NCBI RefSeq assembly: GCF_001077535.1
Contig: NZ_CP011968.1
Coordinates: 2,418,001 to 2,482,000, forward strand
Length of the DNA stretch: 64,000 nt
Direction of reading: 5' to 3'
Origin: Clostridioides difficile ATCC 9689 = DSM 1296
GTDB taxonomy: Bacteria; Bacillota; Clostridia; Peptostreptococcales; Peptostreptococcaceae
Shown here: positions 14,571 through 23,656 of the stretch, in pieces
How the letters are laid out: every line of letters begins with the position of its first letter
Numbering within the stretch: the first letter of the stretch is position 1
Made by a program: the position numbers and the translations under genes
Notes under the pieces: model-generated
Seen by the model: only the letters and a program-made list of their open reading frames with translations
Told to the model about the DNA's origin: nothing
The model's database searches: none

Positions 14571-15440
14571 CTATAGTCTTCTATATTCTTCTCTTTTTAG
14601 CTTTTGGTTACTTAGATAGTAATCAATTTCATCAATTAAACGTTGTTTATCATCAGGTAATACACCTTTTAAATTAGCATAATTTGATGCATGATTACTT
14701 CTAAATACAATTTTTTCATTAGCATCTATATTCTTTATCATCTCTTTAATTTCTTGTAACACAGCCTTATCCTCTAGTATTGTAAACTCTCCTGCCTTAA
14801 GTAAATCGTAAAGTTCAGTATTAGGTTCTACCATTAAACTAAGTACACCCACATAATCTGGTGAAATTGCTCCTAACATTTTTCCTGTATCAACTGCATG
14901 CTGATGTGTTTTTTTAGTTCCTCCAAGACCTGCTATTACAGTGGCTGATAATTTAATCCCACTTTTTTTAACTTTTCTACCAACTTTTATTAATTGTTCA
15001 CTACTAAAACCTTTCTTAATATCTTCTAATACTTCATTGCTTCCACTTTCAAGCCCTAGATAAATCATTTTAACACCAAGTTTTCTTAATTCTTTAAGTT
15101 CATCATCAGATTTTTTCTCTATAGATTTAGGAGAGCCGTACATAGTAATTCTTTCACACTCTGGAAAAACTTCTTTTATATATAAAATAATATCTCTTAA
15201 TTTCTCCATTGGTATTATCAATGCATCTCCATCTGCTAAGAATATTCTTTCTACATGCTTATAATATCTTCTAAATATATCAATTTCATTTTTTATTACT
15301 TCTAGTGGCTTTATTTTAAATTTTTTAGATTTGTACATACTACAAAACGTACATTTGTTATGAGAACATCCTAGTGTGACTTGTATTATAAGACTATAAG
15401 CCTCACTTGGTGGTCTGTAAAGTGGCATATCGTATTCCAT
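14571..15440 (-). CDS. Radical SAM protein (Elp3-like fold), unknown reaction
   Basis: The 289-residue protein carries the iron-sulfur motif GCSHNKCTFCSMYKSKKF at residues ~25-42, with four residues between the first two cysteines (Cx4Cx2C), as found in a common bacterial radical SAM subfamily. FLADGDALI and LGLESGSNEVL are the SAM-binding strands. ATG 15440 follows AAGGGGGAT. Related proteins are often labelled coproporphyrinogen oxidase-like, but no substrate is assigned. It has its own terminator and lies about 100 bases from the hydrolase gene upstream on the same strand. Confidence 0.88.
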   Translation of the reverse strand: MEYDMPLYRPPSEAYSLIIQVTLGCSHNKCTFCSMYKSKKFKIKPLEVIKNEIDIFRRYYKHVERIFLADGDALIIPMEKLRDIILYIKEVFPECERITMYGSPKSIEKKSDDELKELRKLGVKMIYLGLESGSNEVLEDIKKGFSSEQLIKVGRKVKKSGIKLSATVIAGLGGTKKTHQHAVDTGKMLGAISPDYVGVLSLMVEPNTELYDLLKAGEFTILEDKAVLQEIKEMIKNIDANEKIVFRSNHASNYANLKGVLPDDKQRLIDEIDYYLSNQKLKREEYRRL

Positions 15441-15536
15441 ATTAAAATCCCCCTTGTAATAAAATATTCATTCTATTATATTATTAATATTTACTTTAAA
15501 TAATAACTTATAAAATTATATTTTTTAAATTTTAGT

Positions 15537-16394
15537 TTAAGATATATTCTTTAAAAATTTAATGATACTATTGGCAGTAATATTAAGTTGTTTTTCTTGA
15601 CTTATAATAGCATCATTATCTCCCTTTTGTTTTCCATAATCTCCAAATTGTGCATGATTTCCTCCTTCAATCTCAACATAAGTTGTATCATCAGGAAGTT
15701 TTTGTTTTGATTCTACAAGACTTTTAAAATTGACTACTCCATCTTTGCTCCCCCATATAGATATAACTTTTTTTCCTAATTCTTTCAACTCATCACCCAT
15801 TGGATAAGAAGCTAAAAATACAACGCCTTCAATTAATTTATTATCACGTGCAAAATTTGATGCTGCAACTCCTCCTAATGAATGACCTCCTATTACCCAA
15901 TGTTCTATGTTGTTGTAAGAATCCATAACTTTCTGTGCCTTATTAGTTCCAAGTATAGCTAGATTAAGTGGCATCTTTACGATTACAACCTCATATCCAC
16001 TTTCTGCTATTTTTCTTGCAAGTGGAGCATAAGATTCTATTTCTACTTTAGCTCCTGGATACAAAATTAAACCTTTAGAAACTTTTCTTCCTTTTGGTGT
16101 AAATGAAATGTTTTCATTTACAGTTACTTCAACTTTACTATTGCTGACTAGAGCTTCTTTTGCCAGCTTTTGAGGTTCATATGTTTTATTTATCCATATG
16201 AAAAAGCCAAGCAAAATCAATACAAATAGTATACCTATTCCCTTAAATATCTTATTCTTTATGTTAAATTTTCTATTATTATTTTTATCATCTTTGTTCT
16301 CAACCTCATCATAAAGTAAAGGTCTCTCAAGTTCCATAGTTATACTAAATGTATCATATTTCTTATTACGCTTTACCTTTACATCTTTACTCAT
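15537..16394 (-). CDS. Membrane-anchored alpha/beta hydrolase
   Basis: A 285-residue protein with one N-terminal membrane segment (GILFVLILLGFFIWI, residues ~55-70) preceded by a charged cytoplasmic tail, so the hydrolase domain is outside. The catalytic Ser is in GGHSLGGVAA, the Asp probably in SIWGSKDGVV and the His in EGGNHAQFGDY. This matches the Abhydrolase_5 group of lipase/esterase-like proteins. The start is ATG 16394, eight bases after GGGGGTT; an ATG five codons earlier lies upstream of that site. The substrate is unknown. Confidence 0.87.
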   Translation of the reverse strand: MSKDVKVKRNKKYDTFSITMELERPLLYDEVENKDDKNNNRKFNIKNKIFKGIGILFVLILLGFFIWINKTYEPQKLAKEALVSNSKVEVTVNENISFTPKGRKVSKGLILYPGAKVEIESYAPLARKIAESGYEVVIVKMPLNLAILGTNKAQKVMDSYNNIEHWVIGGHSLGGVAASNFARDNKLIEGVVFLASYPMGDELKELGKKVISIWGSKDGVVNFKSLVESKQKLPDDTTYVEIEGGNHAQFGDYGKQKGDNDAIISQEKQLNITANSIIKFLKNIS

Positions 16395-16558
16395 AAATCT
16401 AACCCCCATAATATTTGAATACTATTATAGTTTATCCTAAGTAAATTGTTTTTTCAACCAATGAAAAAAATCAATATTTTAACTATTTTCATATAAAATT
16501 CATAAATATATGTTTTTTGTTTTTTATATATTATTTTCTTTTAGTATTTTATAAAACA

Positions 16559-16594
16559 AATAGCCATATACTTTATTTTAAATATATGGCTATT
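16559..16594 (-). terminator. Terminator of the FUSC-type gene
   Basis: AATAGCCATATA and TATATGGCTATT form a 12-bp stem; a TTTGTTTT run follows on the - strand, just past the stop at 16609. Confidence 0.8.
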
Positions 16595-16608
16595 CTATAA
16601 TTTAATAT

Positions 16609-18627
16609 CTAAGCTGCTTCTTTTATTGAAACTTTAGTTATATTACTTATTCTATACATTTCTTTGACACCATTTAGAGTTTGCAGTAAGTTTAGACATA
16701 TTATCTTGTCACCTAGACTTTTAGTATTTACAATACTCTCTAAAATTACACTTCTTCCTTCATCATACTTATCTACATTGTAATTTGAAATATAATTAGT
16801 ATCTCTCAATATTTTTTCAACATCTTCATCTTTTATTTTATTTTTATTAACATTTATATATAGATTATACATATTACTTATTAGTAATTTCTGATTTTCT
16901 AAAAAATCCTCTTGATGTTTATCTTTATATATAGCATTTATCAACATAAGTCTATCTTCAATAAGTGATGGTATCAATAATAAATTTTTTATATAGTAAA
17001 CATCAGCTACATTTTCTATAGACTTATTGACTTCATCAATTATATTTTTAACTATTCCTTTATACATTTCTATAACATGTTGATAGCCTGTTTTAGCATC
17101 ATATGGTAATATAAACTTATTTACTATTAATGCAATAATTGCTCCTAATGCTACATATGAAATCCTGCTTATGGTTAAAACATTTGGGTCTCCCATAACT
17201 ACTGCTGAACCAAGAGCTGAAACAGTTACACATACCATTAATTTTCTATAATCAACCACATAAGAGTTTATATACCCTGCTAAAAGAACTATTAACGACC
17301 TTAATGTACTATCTTTTATTATTGAAAATAATACAATAAATATTACAGCTCCTATAAATGTACCTTCTATTCTTTTTCTAGACCTTTGTATACAATTTTC
17401 TGCGTAAGGTTGTGTTAATGAAAAGACAGTTAACATTATCCATCTTCCATCTCTTAAATGGAAATAATCCATAATAAAACCCGCTACAGCTGTAGCTAAA
17501 GCAATCTTTACTGCATAAGAAAATCTTATAGAATTTAAATTAAAGTTTTTCTTATATATTGATAGTCGTTTAAATTCATGAGGTATCTTTGATTTTCTTT
17601 CAGCTTTCTTTTCGTCTCTTGATTTTACTTTTTTATAATCTACTAAAAACTCATATAAATTTTCTAAAACACTATAAATTTCTTTTAAATTTATATTTTT
17701 AGTATCCTGAGCAATAACATAATCTCTAAATCCTAATATCTCTTTATCAGTTATGGTATCTTTATTTTCTAAACACATCTTAATATAGTTTATTTCTTTC
17801 GTTGCTACAACTAAAACATCTGATTTACTATTTATGCTACTTTCTTCTAAAATATTTTTTATATCTTCATCTTCAAATTCTTTACTATCCTTTTTGTATC
17901 TTTCCAGGATTAAACTTATTCTTTCTAATGAAAATAAAATATTCATTATGTCTATACCTCTAATACTGATATAAAAGTCATCTTTTCTATTATCAAAAAT
18001 AACCATTTTCAAATTTTTAGATATAGAATTTATTCTATAATTACAGCTATCTATTTTTCTCATACTAGATTTAATTATAGAACTATCATCATTAATAGTA
18101 TTTTTTAAAAGACTAATTTTTTCTAATAATTCATCACATATAGATATCAGTTCTTTATCTCCGACATTTTTCATCCTATTTCTATTCATAACAAATTGAG
18201 CAATCATTATTATAACTGCTCCAACAGCTAAAGCCGACAATCTCATAGGAAATTCACTTTTTCCTACAGGTATACTTACCATAAATATATACATTAGACC
18301 AAAAGGTACATATACTGCTCTTTTTAAGTCATAACTAAATACATACCCTATTATAAATAATGCTATAAAATTTAATAAAACTCCTAAATACATATTTTGT
18401 ACTGCAAAAAATGATAGTATTCCTAAGATTATATTTATTGCTAAATACTTCAGTAAATTTTTAATTGGAGAAATAGTTAAATCTCTTTCCAAGAGTGTTA
18501 GCATAGCTGTTACTATACCTACACCTATAAGTGTATTTTTACTTCCAAATAAATATATAAATATAGAAATAAATGCTATTATAAAAATAAACAACTTTGT
18601 TTTTGATATTACTAGTTTCTTTGTCAT
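16609..18627 (-). CDS. FUSC family (aromatic acid exporter-like) membrane protein
   Basis: The 672-residue protein repeats a six-helix membrane module twice, at residues ~10-165 and ~375-505, each followed by a long helical cytoplasmic stretch. This is the layout of FUSC/YccS/AaeB proteins, which are linked to efflux of aromatic acids such as fusaric or p-hydroxybenzoic acid. The second module contains DGRWIMLTVFSLTQPYAENC, a conserved FUSC segment. C. difficile makes p-cresol from p-hydroxyphenylacetate, so an aromatic substrate would make sense, but this is only a guess. The start is set at the second of two ATGs, five bases after AGGGGGG. Confidence 0.85.
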   Translation of the reverse strand: MTKKLVISKTKLFIFIIAFISIFIYLFGSKNTLIGVGIVTAMLTLLERDLTISPIKNLLKYLAINIILGILSFFAVQNMYLGVLLNFIALFIIGYVFSYDLKRAVYVPFGLMYIFMVSIPVGKSEFPMRLSALAVGAVIIMIAQFVMNRNRMKNVGDKELISICDELLEKISLLKNTINDDSSIIKSSMRKIDSCNYRINSISKNLKMVIFDNRKDDFYISIRGIDIMNILFSLERISLILERYKKDSKEFEDEDIKNILEESSINSKSDVLVVATKEINYIKMCLENKDTITDKEILGFRDYVIAQDTKNINLKEIYSVLENLYEFLVDYKKVKSRDEKKAERKSKIPHEFKRLSIYKKNFNLNSIRFSYAVKIALATAVAGFIMDYFHLRDGRWIMLTVFSLTQPYAENCIQRSRKRIEGTFIGAVIFIVLFSIIKDSTLRSLIVLLAGYINSYVVDYRKLMVCVTVSALGSAVVMGDPNVLTISRISYVALGAIIALIVNKFILPYDAKTGYQHVIEMYKGIVKNIIDEVNKSIENVADVYYIKNLLLIPSLIEDRLMLINAIYKDKHQEDFLENQKLLISNMYNLYINVNKNKIKDEDVEKILRDTNYISNYNVDKYDEGRSVILESIVNTKSLGDKIICLNLLQTLNGVKEMYRISNITKVSIKEAA

Positions 18628-18835
18628 CATATCCCCCCTAAAAATTTCAACAAGACCAATTTTATCATATTTGTTATCTTATTCAAAATGCGCTTTTTTA
18701 CGGTAGGACTTTAACTTTTTTTATATTTAGAACTATATAATTCATATATAAACGTATTTTTTATATATATAACCGATATATTTTCGTATGCTCCCATATT
18801 TTTTTTGTTTCAAATATTTTTTCAAAAATATAAAA

Positions 18836-18887
18836 ATAACTCTCTCAATAATACTAAAAATGCATTTATCAAGAGAGTTATAATTTA
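18836..18887 (-). terminator. Terminator of the FNT channel gene
   Basis: TAACTCTCT and AGAGAGTTA arms flank a long loop; TTTTTAT follows on the - strand. It lies 11 bases beyond the channel stop. Confidence 0.7.
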
Positions 18888-18897
18888 TACAATAAAT

Positions 18898-19674
18898 TTA
18901 ATTAAGCTTTTCTTTACCTAATATATAAGTTCCAAGACCCATAAATAAAGCTCCTCCAACAATATTTCCAAGTGTTACAGCTACTAAATTATAAATAGCT
19001 CCTCCAATAGTAACTGTACTTATTGTTGGTGAAAATAATGAAACACTATAAATTGTCATATTTGCTACACTATGCTCAAAGCCTGATGTTATAAAAGCAA
19101 ATAAACATAAGAATATCATAATTATTTTTGCAGTATCACTATTAGTTCTAAACGAACACAACACTGATACACATACTAGAATATTACATAAAATCCCTCT
19201 AAAGAAAAGAGCTGTAAATGGCATGGATGCTTTACTAGCTGCTGTATTTGCAAAAAATTCAGCTACAGGTCCTTTGTCTACTAGACCAGTTCCTACAAAT
19301 ATAATGCCTAAAACCAAAGCTCCGATTAAATTACCTACCCAACTGTATGCCCATATTTTAGAAGTATCTTTTATACTTACACCTTTATTTAACATACCAG
19401 CAGACATAACCATATTGTTTCCAGTAAATAACTCTGTTCCCGTCATTATAACCAAACTTAGTGCTATTGCAAATGATAACCCCATTACTATCTTAGTCAT
19501 AGGTGAACCTGCATCAGTCAAAAGTCCTCCAATAGTAAATATCAAAAGTATACCTATACCTACATAAAGTCCTGCAAACGCAGAAGATACCAAATATTTT
19601 ACTTTACTTGTGTTTAATAAATTTATCTTATTTATAGCTGCATTAGTTAATTTATCCAAAGTTTCTTTATGCAT
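18898..19674 (-). CDS. FNT family channel, probable hydrosulfide channel
   Basis: The 258-residue protein is a formate/nitrite-transporter family channel with six membrane helices and conserved stretches such as GTELFTGNNMVMSAG and WVGNLIGALVLG. C. difficile has an FNT protein encoded next to asrABC that was shown to pass hydrosulfide ions, and the position here, 57 bases downstream of asrC on the same strand, fits that protein. It would export the HS- made by sulfite reduction. ATG 19674 follows GAAGAGGGAA. Formate or nitrite transport cannot be excluded from sequence alone. Confidence 0.88.
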   Translation of the reverse strand: MHKETLDKLTNAAINKINLLNTSKVKYLVSSAFAGLYVGIGILLIFTIGGLLTDAGSPMTKIVMGLSFAIALSLVIMTGTELFTGNNMVMSAGMLNKGVSIKDTSKIWAYSWVGNLIGALVLGIIFVGTGLVDKGPVAEFFANTAASKASMPFTALFFRGILCNILVCVSVLCSFRTNSDTAKIIMIFLCLFAFITSGFEHSVANMTIYSVSLFSPTISTVTIGGAIYNLVAVTLGNIVGGALFMGLGTYILGKEKLN

Positions 19675-19730
19675 AATTCCCTCTTCCTTCTATTAAATTT
19701 TAATTTATTCAAATATATGTTTTACTCAAT

Positions 19731-20702
19731 TTATAGATATTTAATTCCACTCCAGTATATGTTTTCGTACATTTTAGTTATTTCTGGAAGCTCTACACCT
19801 TCAAGTGCCCATTTTTTAAATTCCATAAATCCTGTTCTATCAATTATATATCCTATATGTTCTTTTCCTCCTGGTGCATCTTTATCTATATACTTTTCTA
19901 CATATCTATAAGTATTAAGTATTATCTTTATTATGCTGTCCTCATCTACCCATAAAAGAAAATCTTCTGCTAGTCTAGGTTTTTTCTTTCCTGTTCTACC
20001 CATTATAGCTAATCTATAGTATTTTTTCTCATCTCTAGTCCATGCATTTGTTGGGCAATTTAGTACACACTCTCCACAGCCTATACACTTATCTTTATCT
20101 CTTACCACCTTATTATTTTCTGTTTTTAATGCTCCAACAGATATCTTAGAACATTTTTTTACACATGCTCCACAATTTACACATCTATCCTTTTCATATA
20201 TTGGTAAAGCCATACCAATAATTCCAAAGTCATTCATTCTAGCTTTTATACAATCATTTGGACAACCAGTTAAAGCCACTTTAAAATGTAAATCATTTGG
20301 AAATATAGCTTTTTCTATTCTTTTAGCAAATTCAGTTGTATTATATTGAGCCTTTGGACAGACTTTATTTCCTATACAAGCTGCTATATTTCTTGTACCT
20401 GCCGCTGGATAACCTGCGTTTTTCTCACTTTGATTTATATTCATTTTTTCAATAACAGGTTGTATAATTTTATTTATATCTTCCATATCTTCCATATTTA
20501 TTCCTAATATTTCAAACCCCTGTCTTGTAGTTATGTGCACCTGTCCATTGCCGTACTCACTTGCAATTTTAGAAACTATAGCTAAACTTTCAGGGTCAAT
20601 AAGACCACCAGGTACTCTAACTCTTAAAGAAGTCTCATATTTTGTTTTTGTAATTCTATAAGCATTTTTCATTACTTTTTTGGTATTTAAATCTCTTATC
20701 AC
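19731..20702 (-). CDS. asrC: Anaerobic sulfite reductase subunit C (siroheme subunit)
   Basis: AsrC holds the siroheme and coupled [4Fe-4S] centre that reduce sulfite to sulfide. Cysteines for it lie in CIGNKVCPKAQ and LTGCPNDC, downstream of the sulfite-binding-type TTRQGFEI. Two ferredoxin clusters are inserted (CVNCGACVKKC and CIGCGECVLNCP). The start is placed at GTG 20702, six bases after AGGGGGTG; an in-frame GTG at 20711 overlaps that site. It starts 12 bases after the asrB stop. Confidence 0.93.
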   Translation of the reverse strand: MIRDLNTKKVMKNAYRITKTKYETSLRVRVPGGLIDPESLAIVSKIASEYGNGQVHITTRQGFEILGINMEDMEDINKIIQPVIEKMNINQSEKNAGYPAAGTRNIAACIGNKVCPKAQYNTTEFAKRIEKAIFPNDLHFKVALTGCPNDCIKARMNDFGIIGMALPIYEKDRCVNCGACVKKCSKISVGALKTENNKVVRDKDKCIGCGECVLNCPTNAWTRDEKKYYRLAIMGRTGKKKPRLAEDFLLWVDEDSIIKIILNTYRYVEKYIDKDAPGGKEHIGYIIDRTGFMEFKKWALEGVELPEITKMYENIYWSGIKYL

Positions 20703-20714
20703 AAACTTCACCCC

Positions 20715-21506
20715 CTAATCAATAAGATTTTTAGCATATGAATAATCAAATACTGGTCCATCTAAACATATGTAAGTATCATCCATTTTACAATGTCCAC
20801 ATTTACCTATTCCACAACACATTTTTCTTTCATAAGAAACCCAAATGTTCTTTTCATCTAAATCTCTTTTTAAAAATTCTTCTACTGTAAATTTCATCAT
20901 CATTGGAGGTCCAACTACAACTATAGAAGTATTGTTTATATCTTTCATATCCAATTCTGGTATGTATTTTGTTACTAATCCTACATTACCACTATATCCT
21001 TCCTCTGCTCCATCTACAGTAACTAAAATATCAAGTTTTTTACTCCATCTCTTTAAATCATCTGCAAATAAAATATCTTTTGGTGATTTAAATCCTACTA
21101 TTAATTTAAACTTTTCGCATTTTTCTTTATTATTATAAAAATATTCAACTATTCCTCTTACAGGGGCTAATGCACTTCCTCCTGCCACTACTACAATTTC
21201 TCTTCCTTCATAAAGGGATACATCAAATCCATTTCCATAAGGACCTCTTATAAAAAAAGAATCTCCTTCTTTATAATTAAACAACTCGCTAGTTACTTTT
21301 CCTACATTTCTTATTGTAAAGTCAATATAATCCTCTCCATATCCTGATACTGATATTGGACTTTCACCGTATTTAGGTATAGATATCTCATAAAACTTTC
21401 CAGGCAATACACCTTTTGTATTGCAGTTTACTCTAAAAGTCCATTCTTTATCAGTATGTTTAACTATATCTAGTATTTTTGCACTTACTGGTATATATGG
21501 GTTCAT
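20715..21506 (-). CDS. asrB: Anaerobic sulfite reductase subunit B (flavin, NADH)
   Basis: The 263-residue protein is a ferredoxin-NAD reductase-type electron-transfer subunit. It has an FAD-binding beta-barrel, the glycine-rich GPYGNGFDVSLYEGREIVVV and AGGSALAPVRGI for NAD(P)H and flavin, and a C-terminal [2Fe-2S] binding segment CCGIGKCGHCKMDDTYIC. It passes electrons from NAD(P)H to AsrC. Its ATG directly follows the asrA stop codon (TAA-ATG), so translation is coupled. A GGAGG site sits inside the end of asrA. Confidence 0.95.
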   Translation of the reverse strand: MNPYIPVSAKILDIVKHTDKEWTFRVNCNTKGVLPGKFYEISIPKYGESPISVSGYGEDYIDFTIRNVGKVTSELFNYKEGDSFFIRGPYGNGFDVSLYEGREIVVVAGGSALAPVRGIVEYFYNNKEKCEKFKLIVGFKSPKDILFADDLKRWSKKLDILVTVDGAEEGYSGNVGLVTKYIPELDMKDINNTSIVVVGPPMMMKFTVEEFLKRDLDEKNIWVSYERKMCCGIGKCGHCKMDDTYICLDGPVFDYSYAKNLID

Positions 21507-22514
21507 TTATACTTCCTCCTTACTAATTACTAAATCATTTATTTTTTCTATACACTTTGAAAATGATATGTATTGCGGACAGGCATCATCACATCTTCCA
21601 CAGCCAACACACATATGATATCCGAATCTTTTTTTAAAATCATGTATTTTATGCATAGTTTTAAATCTCATTCTTTCGCCTTGTTTTTTTCTAAAAGAAT
21701 TTCCACCTGCTATATCTGTATATCCATCTACTTGACAAGAAGCCCAAACCCTTCTTCTCTCACCTACATTTTCGTTTTCCTTATAGAAAATATCCTGCAT
21801 TGTAAAACATGAACATGTTGGACATACAAAATTACATCTACCACATCCTATACATCTTGTATCATATTCATCCCATATTGAATTTCCTATCATTTCATTT
21901 GAATCAATATTCTCTGGCACATCTACAGATATTAAATTATCAGTTACATAATCAACATTAAATTCAGTTGCTTCTCCATTAAATACTTCAAATTCACTAT
22001 CCTTTAAATCTAAGTACAGTGTATCTCCTTCTATATTTAATCCAATTGAATAATTATCAGTTTTGTTAGAATCCATGCTCACACAAAAACAGTTTCTAAA
22101 ACTTTCCTTACACCCTACAAGTGCAAACTTTACTTTATCTCTGATATTTTTATAAAAATAATCTTTTTCTTCACCATTATTTAGATATATTTCATCAAGT
22201 CTTTTTATACCATTTATGTCACAAGCTCTTAAGAAAATTAAAATTTTCTTGTTGTCTAAATCGCTTTCCTTAAACTCTTTTTCAGTAAAATAAAACAATA
22301 CTTGATTTATGGGAAGTACAACTTCTTTTGGTGAAAAGTTTGCTTTCTTAGCAAATTCCATTTCTTCAAAAGCGTTTACCTCCTTGTATCTTATAACATC
22401 AGTATCTGAAAAAGTACCTTTAAATGGGATTAAAACTGGTGCAAATATCTTGTAGTCTTTTTTTAGATAATTCAGACCTTCATTGAACTTAGATGAATCT
22501 AATTTTAGTTTCAT
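21507..22514 (-). CDS. asrA: Anaerobic sulfite reductase subunit A (4Fe-4S)
   Basis: The 335-residue protein carries two ferredoxin-like [4Fe-4S] sites in its C-terminal half (CIGCGRCNFVCPTC and CVGCGRCDDACP), like AsrA of Salmonella. It is the electron-input subunit of the sulfite reductase. The start is ATG 22514 behind AGAAAGGTGAT. It is the first gene of asrABC and the channel gene. A Crp-type palindrome 80-93 bases upstream fits control by the adjacent Crp/Fnr-family regulator. Confidence 0.95.
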   Translation of the reverse strand: MKLKLDSSKFNEGLNYLKKDYKIFAPVLIPFKGTFSDTDVIRYKEVNAFEEMEFAKKANFSPKEVVLPINQVLFYFTEKEFKESDLDNKKILIFLRACDINGIKRLDEIYLNNGEEKDYFYKNIRDKVKFALVGCKESFRNCFCVSMDSNKTDNYSIGLNIEGDTLYLDLKDSEFEVFNGEATEFNVDYVTDNLISVDVPENIDSNEMIGNSIWDEYDTRCIGCGRCNFVCPTCSCFTMQDIFYKENENVGERRRVWASCQVDGYTDIAGGNSFRKKQGERMRFKTMHKIHDFKKRFGYHMCVGCGRCDDACPQYISFSKCIEKINDLVISKEEV

Positions 22515-22565
22515 TTTTATCACCTTTCTTATATTTTAGTTTTACTTACTTGCTATCTTGTTTAA

Positions 22566-22571
22566 ATCTTA
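22566..22571 (-). promoter_or_regulatory. -10 box of the asr operon
   Basis: TAAGAT on the - strand, centred 32 bases downstream of the Crp-type palindrome. The -35 position (CGGAAG) is not consensus, consistent with an activator-dependent promoter. Confidence 0.5.
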
Positions 22572-22592
22572 ACACTTTATTTTCTATGCTTC

Positions 22593-22608
22593 CGTGATAA
22601 TTATCACA
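22593..22608. promoter_or_regulatory. Crp-type palindrome at the asr promoter
   Basis: GTGATAATTATCAC (22594-22607) is a perfect 14-bp palindrome and matches TGTGA-N6-TCACA on one side fully. Its centre is 32 bases upstream of the -10 centre, near -41.5. Confidence 0.7.
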
Positions 22609-22827
22609 GTTTCAAAAATAATAAAAAAAATATTAATGGAGTTTATTAAGTTCTGTTAATATTTTTTTATTATCTACATTATTCAATTTCAAATCTAATC
22701 ACTTAAATACAATCATTAAGTACAATAAAACTACTATCTACTCAATTTTTTGAATAAAAAAGAATCTTATTTGTTTTTTTATACAATTCAATAGGGTAAA
22801 ATAAAAATTAATAAATTAGACAATAAA

Positions 22828-22852
22828 AAAGAATCTATAAATAGATTCTCTT
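22828..22852 (-). terminator. Terminator of the crp-like gene
   Basis: AGAATCTAT and ATAGATTCT form a short-loop stem followed by T6 on the - strand. Confidence 0.85.
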
Positions 22853-22904
22853 AATAATATTTTTATTTAATTAAAATTCTAATAATACTCTTACTTAATC
22901 ATAA

Positions 22905-23594
22905 TTAATTATTTTTAAAATACCTTGATAATTCAATTTCTTTAACATAAAAACCTTTATTGTCAATTTTAATAAGTTCTTCTTTTTGCAATACCTTTAT
23001 CATTCTGGAAACAGTCTCCCTTTTACAGCCAAGCATATCAGCTAAATATGTAACTGTAATATTTACATTTAGTAAAGTCCATTCTCCACAGCAAACTCCA
23101 AATTCTCTACTTAACCTATATAATTTTGCTGCAAGTTTTTTATCTACTTTTATGGATATAGAATTTTTCAACTGTCTATATAAACGTCTTATTCTTCTTT
23201 CCATATAAGAAATAATATCCTTTGTAAGTTGAAAATCATTTTGCATAAGTTCTAAAAATTCTTCAATACTATAATAAGCTACAATTGAATTTTCAAATGC
23301 TTCACAGCCAACAGTAGAGTTTTTAGAAGCGTCAAGTGTAATATCATTTATGACTTCCCCACTATTTAATATGAAAATTACTTTTCTCTCTCCATTTTCA
23401 CTTATCTTAAAAATAGATACCTTTCCTTCTAAAAGTATATAAACACTGTCTAAGCTATCTTTTTCATAAAATAAAATTTCTTTTTTTTGTAATCTTTTTA
23501 GTTTAACTTTTTCTTTAAGTTGATTCTTCGTTTTAGTACTTAAATTATTAAAAATTATTACTTTATCAATATTATAATCTTTTAATTTAGACAT
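22905..23594 (-). CDS. Crp/Fnr family regulator, probable activator of asr
   Basis: The 229-residue protein has a cyclic-nucleotide-binding-type domain (residues ~20-120, including SVYILLEGKVSIFKISENGE) and a Crp winged helix (VTYLADMLGCKRETVSRMIK, residues ~180-199). The recognition helix RETVSR is close to that of E. coli Crp, which binds TGTGA, and a near-perfect Crp site lies upstream of asrA, the next gene on this strand. The start is ATG 23594, seven bases after GGAATGGAGAG. Sulfite or redox sensing is possible but no FNR-type cysteine cluster is seen. Confidence 0.87.
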   Translation of the reverse strand: MSKLKDYNIDKVIIFNNLSTKTKNQLKEKVKLKRLQKKEILFYEKDSLDSVYILLEGKVSIFKISENGERKVIFILNSGEVINDITLDASKNSTVGCEAFENSIVAYYSIEEFLELMQNDFQLTKDIISYMERRIRRLYRQLKNSISIKVDKKLAAKLYRLSREFGVCCGEWTLLNVNITVTYLADMLGCKRETVSRMIKVLQKEELIKIDNKGFYVKEIELSRYFKNN

Positions 23595-23656
23595 GTAATA
23601 TCTCTCCATTCCTAAATTTTTAAGAGAGCTCTATAAAACATTACAAATTTCTTATT

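Larger units (their letters stand above)
22524..22904. other. Intergenic region between asrA and the crp-like gene
   Basis: About 390 bases. It holds the asr promoter with its Crp-type site, an AATATTAA-type hairpin near 22629-22668 and the terminator of the upstream regulator gene. Confidence 0.6.
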
